Origin: CAVVWJ01 sp964475685
GTDB taxonomy: Bacteria; Gemmatimonadota; Gemmatimonadetes; Gemmatimonadales; GWC2-71-9
Assembly: GCA_964475685.1 (NCBI GenBank)
Contig: CAYYXP010000088.1
Location: forward strand, 1 to 9,741
Direction: 5' to 3'
Length of the DNA stretch: 9,741 bases
Position 1 is the first letter of the stretch, and each line of letters starts with the position of its first letter. A program made the position numbers and the translations under genes. The notes below the pieces were generated by a model. The model was not told the DNA's origin. It did no database searches and saw only the letters and a program-made list of their open reading frames with translations. Below, piece after piece: positions 6,397 through 9,741 of this stretch.

Positions 6397-9300
6397 CCGC
6401 GCCGGCCACCGAGCAGGCACTCCGCCGCCTCGGGGCACCACTCCGCCTCGCCGCGGGAGCGGGGTGGACCGCGTTGGGCCTCGGCGCGGCAGCGCTCACA
6501 CTCGGAACCGGCGCCTGGCTGGTGCGGCTTGGCTGGGTGGATGCGCCGTGGTGGGTGCTCGCTGCCTGGTGCGGCGCGCTGGTCGCCCTCGGCGGCATCG
6601 GCTGGCGCGCATGGCGCGACGGGGCACGCCTCAGGAGCGGAGGCATCGCGGGCGCGCTGGAGCGGAGCGGCGCCTGGCGGCAAGGCTCCCTGACCTCGCT
6701 CCTCGATCAACCGGCCGCCGGCACCAGTGACGCTCTGCTCGCCCAGGCAGACCGGGACCAGGCGGCCGCGCTTGCCGGCAGGGGACCGGAGGCCGTCGCC
6801 CCGCTTTCTCGCTCGGTGCGGTCGTTCGGACTCGGAGGGGCGGTGGTCCTGATCGGCGGCGTGCTGGCGCTGGTGTCGGCGGGTCCCGCTCGCGGCGCCG
6901 CCGCGGCACTGTGGCATCCCGCGCGGGCGTGGAACGCCACCGTGGCGCCTGTGCGCATCAGGAGCACCAACTCTCTCGTGGACCGGGGAGACTCGGTCGG
7001 CCTCGAGGTGCAGGCAATCGGGCGCCGCGCGGCGACGCTCTGGCTTCGCTCGCCCGGGGAGGCGTGGCGCGCCGTGGGAGTCCGGCTGGACTCCACGGGG
7101 CACGCGACGGTCTCCAGCGGTCCGCTCCGGAGCGATCTCTTCGCCCGCGTGACCAGCGGCAGCCGCTCCTCCGACACGGTGACGGTCCGGGTCAGGCTTC
7201 CCGTGTTCCTTGGTTCCGTGAGCGTCACCGCGCACTACCCGTCCTACCTCGGGCTCGAGGCGGAGCCGGTGCCGACAGGAGGCGACACCCTCCTGCTGCC
7301 CGCGGGCACCCGGCTGGAGACCCGCGGCGAGGCCACCGCGCCGCTTGCCCGCGCGAGTTGGGACTCCGGCTCGCAAAGCGAAACGCTGAACGTGAAAGAG
7401 GGTCGCTTCACCGGCGGCTTCGTGCCCGCCGGGTCGGGCGAGTACCGCCTGACGCTGGCGACGCGGAACGGCGCACCACTCGCCGGCGACACCGTACGCC
7501 TCGCCTTGCGGCTCGTGGCGGACAGCACCCCGCGGGTCGAAATCCCGGTGCCGGGTGCGGACACGATCGCGCCCATCAGCCTGCTCGTGCCCCTCGTCGT
7601 TGATGTGCGCGACGACCACCGCATTACCGGCGTGGTGCTCGAGAGCCGCCGCATCGGCCGGTTCGGCGGCGCCGATTCTGCGAGGCGGGAAACGCTCGCG
7701 CTGCCGGAGGGCGCAACCGATCGCGCGATCCTCGCGCCCACTCTCGACCTCAATCACCGGGGTCTCCTGCCCGGCGACACGGTGCGCTACTTCGCCGTCG
7801 CCGCGGACAACACCCCCGGCCGGCAGACTGGCCGGTCCCGCGAATACCTGTTGCGACTCCCGACGATGACCGAGGTACGTGCCGCCCAGCGCGCGGCCAC
7901 CGAGGCGGTAGGATCACAGCTCGATTCCGTGACGGCGTCGAGCAAGCGGCTCGAGCGCGAGACCGACGACCTCGGCCGGGAGCGCCCGCGTTCGTCCGGA
8001 GAGCGGGGGAGGAAGGCCGGCGAATCGCTGACCTTCGAGGAGTCGAAGCGGGCCGAAGCGGTCGCGGAGTCGCAGCAGCAGCTCCTGCGGCAGATGGAGG
8101 AGCTGAAGCGTTCGCTCGAGGCGCTGCGCCAGAGCGCGGAAGCCGCAGGCGTGAGCGACACCGCCTGGCAGCGTGAGCTGGCGGAAATCCGGCAGCAGAT
8201 CGATCGCGCCTTGACGCCCGAGCTGCGCGACCGGCTCAGTGCATTGCAGCGGGCACTCAAGGACCTCGACGCCGAGCGAGCCAAGGACGCCCTCGAGCGT
8301 CTGGCCGAGGCCCAGAAGGAATTGCGCGAGGCGCTGGAACGGAGCCGCGAGCTGTTCCGGAGGGCTGCCGTCGAGGGAGACCTCGCGAATCTTGGCAGGG
8401 AGTCGCGAGAGCTGGTGCAGGACCAGCGGCAGTGGAACTCCGAGGTGGCCTCCGCCGACAGCGTGCGTGCGGCCGCGGCGGAGCGGCAGCTCGCCGAGCG
8501 GGCCGATTCGCTGGGGTCGGCGCTGGACCGCCTCTCGAACTCCCTGGAGCACGTCGATGGTCGCGAGCGCCTCGACTCGGCCGGCGGTCGGGCCCGCGAG
8601 GCCGGGGCACAGATGAAAGCCGCGGCCTCGTCGAGCCAGCGGGGACAGCGCCGCGAGGCGGCCCGGCAGGGGGAGGAGGCCGCCACGTCGCTGGAGCCGC
8701 TCGGGGACCTCCTGGAACAGGAGCGCTCGGACCTGCAGCGGGCCTGGCGCCAGGAAGTGACGGGTGCGCTCGACCAGGCGCTGGCGGAGACGAGCCGCCT
8801 TGCCGAGCGGCAGCTGGCGGTGCAGCAGTCACTGGAATCGGGCGACCGGCCGGGAAGCGTGCTACGTGCCGAACAGGGCTCGATCGAGGAAGGAGTTCAG
8901 CGCCTCGTGGAGCAGATGCAGAAGGCCGCCGGCCGGAATGCGCTCGTTCCTCCAGGGATCGGCGCCGCGCTGGGCGGCGCCCGGCAACAGATGCAGCGGG
9001 CCCGGGAGGCGATCTCCACGGTGACACCGAACACGCGTGAAGGCGCCGAACAGGCGGGCGCCGCCGTGGACGCGCTGAACGCGGCCGCCCATCAGCTTCT
9101 GGTGGCACGGGGCGATGTGGCGGGATCGGCGTCGGGCTCCGGTCTGGCCGAAGCGATTGAGCGTATGAATCAGCTGGCCCGGCAACAGGGCGGGCTCGGC
9201 AGGCAGAGCGCGGGCCTGCTACCGATGGCCGGCGACGGCGCGATAAGGGAGCAGCTTCAGCGATTGGGGGCGCAGCAGCGCGCGCTTGCCGAGGAGATGG

Positions 9301-9671
9301 AGAAATTGCGCGCGGAAGGCCGGATATCCGGAGCGGCTGAGCTGGCAGAGGAAGCAACGGAGCTCGCCCGCACGCTCGAATCGGGGCGGCTCGACCGCCG
9401 GCTGGTCGAACGGCAGGAGCGACTGTTCCGGCGCATGCTCGACGCCGGCCGGACGCTGCAGGGTCGCGAGGAGGACGAGCGCAAGGAGCGGCAGAGCACG
9501 GCGGCCACAGACGACAGCGTTCACCTCCCTCCCGCCCTCCGCTCCCGGCTGATGGGAGACGATGAGCGCCTGCGGGTTCCGTCGTGGGAAGAACTGCAGC
9601 AGTTCTCTCCTGAAGAACGCCGGCTCGTCGTGGACTATTTCCGGCGGCTCTCCGAGGGCCAGAGCCGATGA
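6393..9671 (+). CDS. DUF4175-type membrane-anchored coiled-coil protein
   Basis: A 1092-residue protein. The N-terminus has two hydrophobic segments (about 20-48 and 52-71) and a third at about 145-164. A strand-rich region follows at about 185-490, with Ig-like elements: SVTAHYPSYLGLE (277-289), VDVRDDHRITGVVLESRR (403-420), and GDTVRYFAVAADNTPG (461-476) leading into SREYLLRLPT. From about 495 to 1060 it is a very long Arg/Glu/Gln/Ala-rich helical coiled-coil region with few hydrophobic breaks. The end carries VPSWEELQQFSPEERRLVVD and a YFRRLSE tail, a C-terminal pattern seen in DUF4175-type proteins. The layout implies an inner-membrane anchor with a large extracytoplasmic part, though topology is inferred. 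The ATG at 6393 overlaps the DUF4159 TGA, and its own TGA overlaps the next ATG. Family name is from recalled pattern; function unknown. Confidence 0.82.
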   Translation: MTAPATEQALRRLGAPLRLAAGAGWTALGLGAAALTLGTGAWLVRLGWVDAPWWVLAAWCGALVALGGIGWRAWRDGARLRSGGIAGALERSGAWRQGSLTSLLDQPAAGTSDALLAQADRDQAAALAGRGPEAVAPLSRSVRSFGLGGAVVLIGGVLALVSAGPARGAAAALWHPARAWNATVAPVRIRSTNSLVDRGDSVGLEVQAIGRRAATLWLRSPGEAWRAVGVRLDSTGHATVSSGPLRSDLFARVTSGSRSSDTVTVRVRLPVFLGSVSVTAHYPSYLGLEAEPVPTGGDTLLLPAGTRLETRGEATAPLARASWDSGSQSETLNVKEGRFTGGFVPAGSGEYRLTLATRNGAPLAGDTVRLALRLVADSTPRVEIPVPGADTIAPISLLVPLVVDVRDDHRITGVVLESRRIGRFGGADSARRETLALPEGATDRAILAPTLDLNHRGLLPGDTVRYFAVAADNTPGRQTGRSREYLLRLPTMTEVRAAQRAATEAVGSQLDSVTASSKRLERETDDLGRERPRSSGERGRKAGESLTFEESKRAEAVAESQQQLLRQMEELKRSLEALRQSAEAAGVSDTAWQRELAEIRQQIDRALTPELRDRLSALQRALKDLDAERAKDALERLAEAQKELREALERSRELFRRAAVEGDLANLGRESRELVQDQRQWNSEVASADSVRAAAAERQLAERADSLGSALDRLSNSLEHVDGRERLDSAGGRAREAGAQMKAAASSSQRGQRREAARQGEEAATSLEPLGDLLEQERSDLQRAWRQEVTGALDQALAETSRLAERQLAVQQSLESGDRPGSVLRAEQGSIEEGVQRLVEQMQKAAGRNALVPPGIGAALGGARQQMQRAREAISTVTPNTREGAEQAGAAVDALNAAAHQLLVARGDVAGSASGSGLAEAIERMNQLARQQGGLGRQSAGLLPMAGDGAIREQLQRLGAQQRALAEEMEKLRAEGRISGAAELAEEATELARTLESGRLDRRLVERQERLFRRMLDAGRTLQGREEDERKERQSTAATDDSVHLPPALRSRLMGDDERLRVPSWEELQQFSPEERRLVVDYFRRLSEGQSR

Positions 9672-9741
9672 GGTGGCGGCTCGTCGCTTTCGCCGGCGCC
9701 GCATTCCTGGCGGTCGCGCCGCTGGCGGGCCAGCAGGAGGG
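9668..9741 (+). CDS. Exported protein, N-terminal fragment
   Basis: Only 24 codons are present before the right edge. They read MRWRLVAFAGAAFLAVAPLA and then GQQE, a textbook signal peptide with a basic start, a hydrophobic core and a probable signal-peptidase site around PLAG-QQ. There is no lipobox Cys. The ATG forms an ATGA overlap with the end of the DUF4175 gene and has GAGGG (9654-9658) nine bases upstream, so it is a real, translationally coupled gene. Its product is likely secreted or periplasmic and probably works with the DUF4159/DUF4175 pair. The family cannot be determined from this fragment. Confidence 0.7.
   Translation, partial: MRWRLVAFAGAAFLAVAPLAGQQE

Noticed and set aside
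6372..7757. 461-codon minus-strand open frame inside the DUF4175 gene
   Set aside because: It is antisense to a coupled gene with clear membrane and Ig-like features, and its composition is typical of a GC-rich shadow frame. No ribosome binding site or motif was seen.

Overview
The window is a compact, GC-rich bacterial chromosome segment made almost entirely of protein genes. I see no rRNA, tRNA, CRISPR array, insertion sequence or prophage gene, and no gene-free stretch longer than about 60 bases. The gene set (pdxJ, a degenerate Hpt-like protein, a YbhN/LPG-synthase-type membrane protein, ispE, methylmalonyl-CoA epimerase, thioredoxin, rsmI, DUF4159, DUF4175), together with high GC and frequent GTG/TTG starts, suggests a Gemmatimonadota-like organism. 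That placement comes from recalled gene context, not a search, and is only moderately certain.

Left part, minus strand (1-3536): a four-gene operon read right to left. It starts with pdxJ (vitamin B6 synthesis). Next is a 570-residue protein with two Hpt-like helical regions that both lack the phosphorylatable histidine. Then come a multi-pass membrane protein of the lysylphosphatidylglycerol synthase transmembrane-domain family and the first 23 codons of ispE (isoprenoid precursor synthesis), which runs off the left edge. Gene spacing is 12 nt, a 14-nt overlap and a 4-nt ATGA overlap, so the four are probably cotranscribed.

Middle (3596-4499): a small predicted lipoprotein gene on the plus strand, divergent from pdxJ. 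It converges on a minus-strand methylmalonyl-CoA epimerase gene, which acts in propionate and odd-chain carbon metabolism.

Right part, plus strand (4555-9741): a second tight operon, divergent from the epimerase. It contains trxA (thioredoxin), rsmI (16S rRNA C1402 2'-O-methyltransferase), an exported DUF4159 protein, a 1092-residue DUF4175-type membrane-anchored coiled-coil protein and the start of another exported protein. The last three junctions are ATGA stop/start overlaps. The DUF4159/DUF4175 pair is the least understood part and looks like a cell-envelope module.

The main items for a second look are three. The rsmI reading frame has no ATG, GTG or TTG where its conserved N-terminus demands one. 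The Hpt-like protein has two histidine-less domains plus repeated VPIESL-type motifs. The DUF4159-DUF4175-exported-protein module is translationally coupled to housekeeping genes. I did not find a clear new defence or mobile system.
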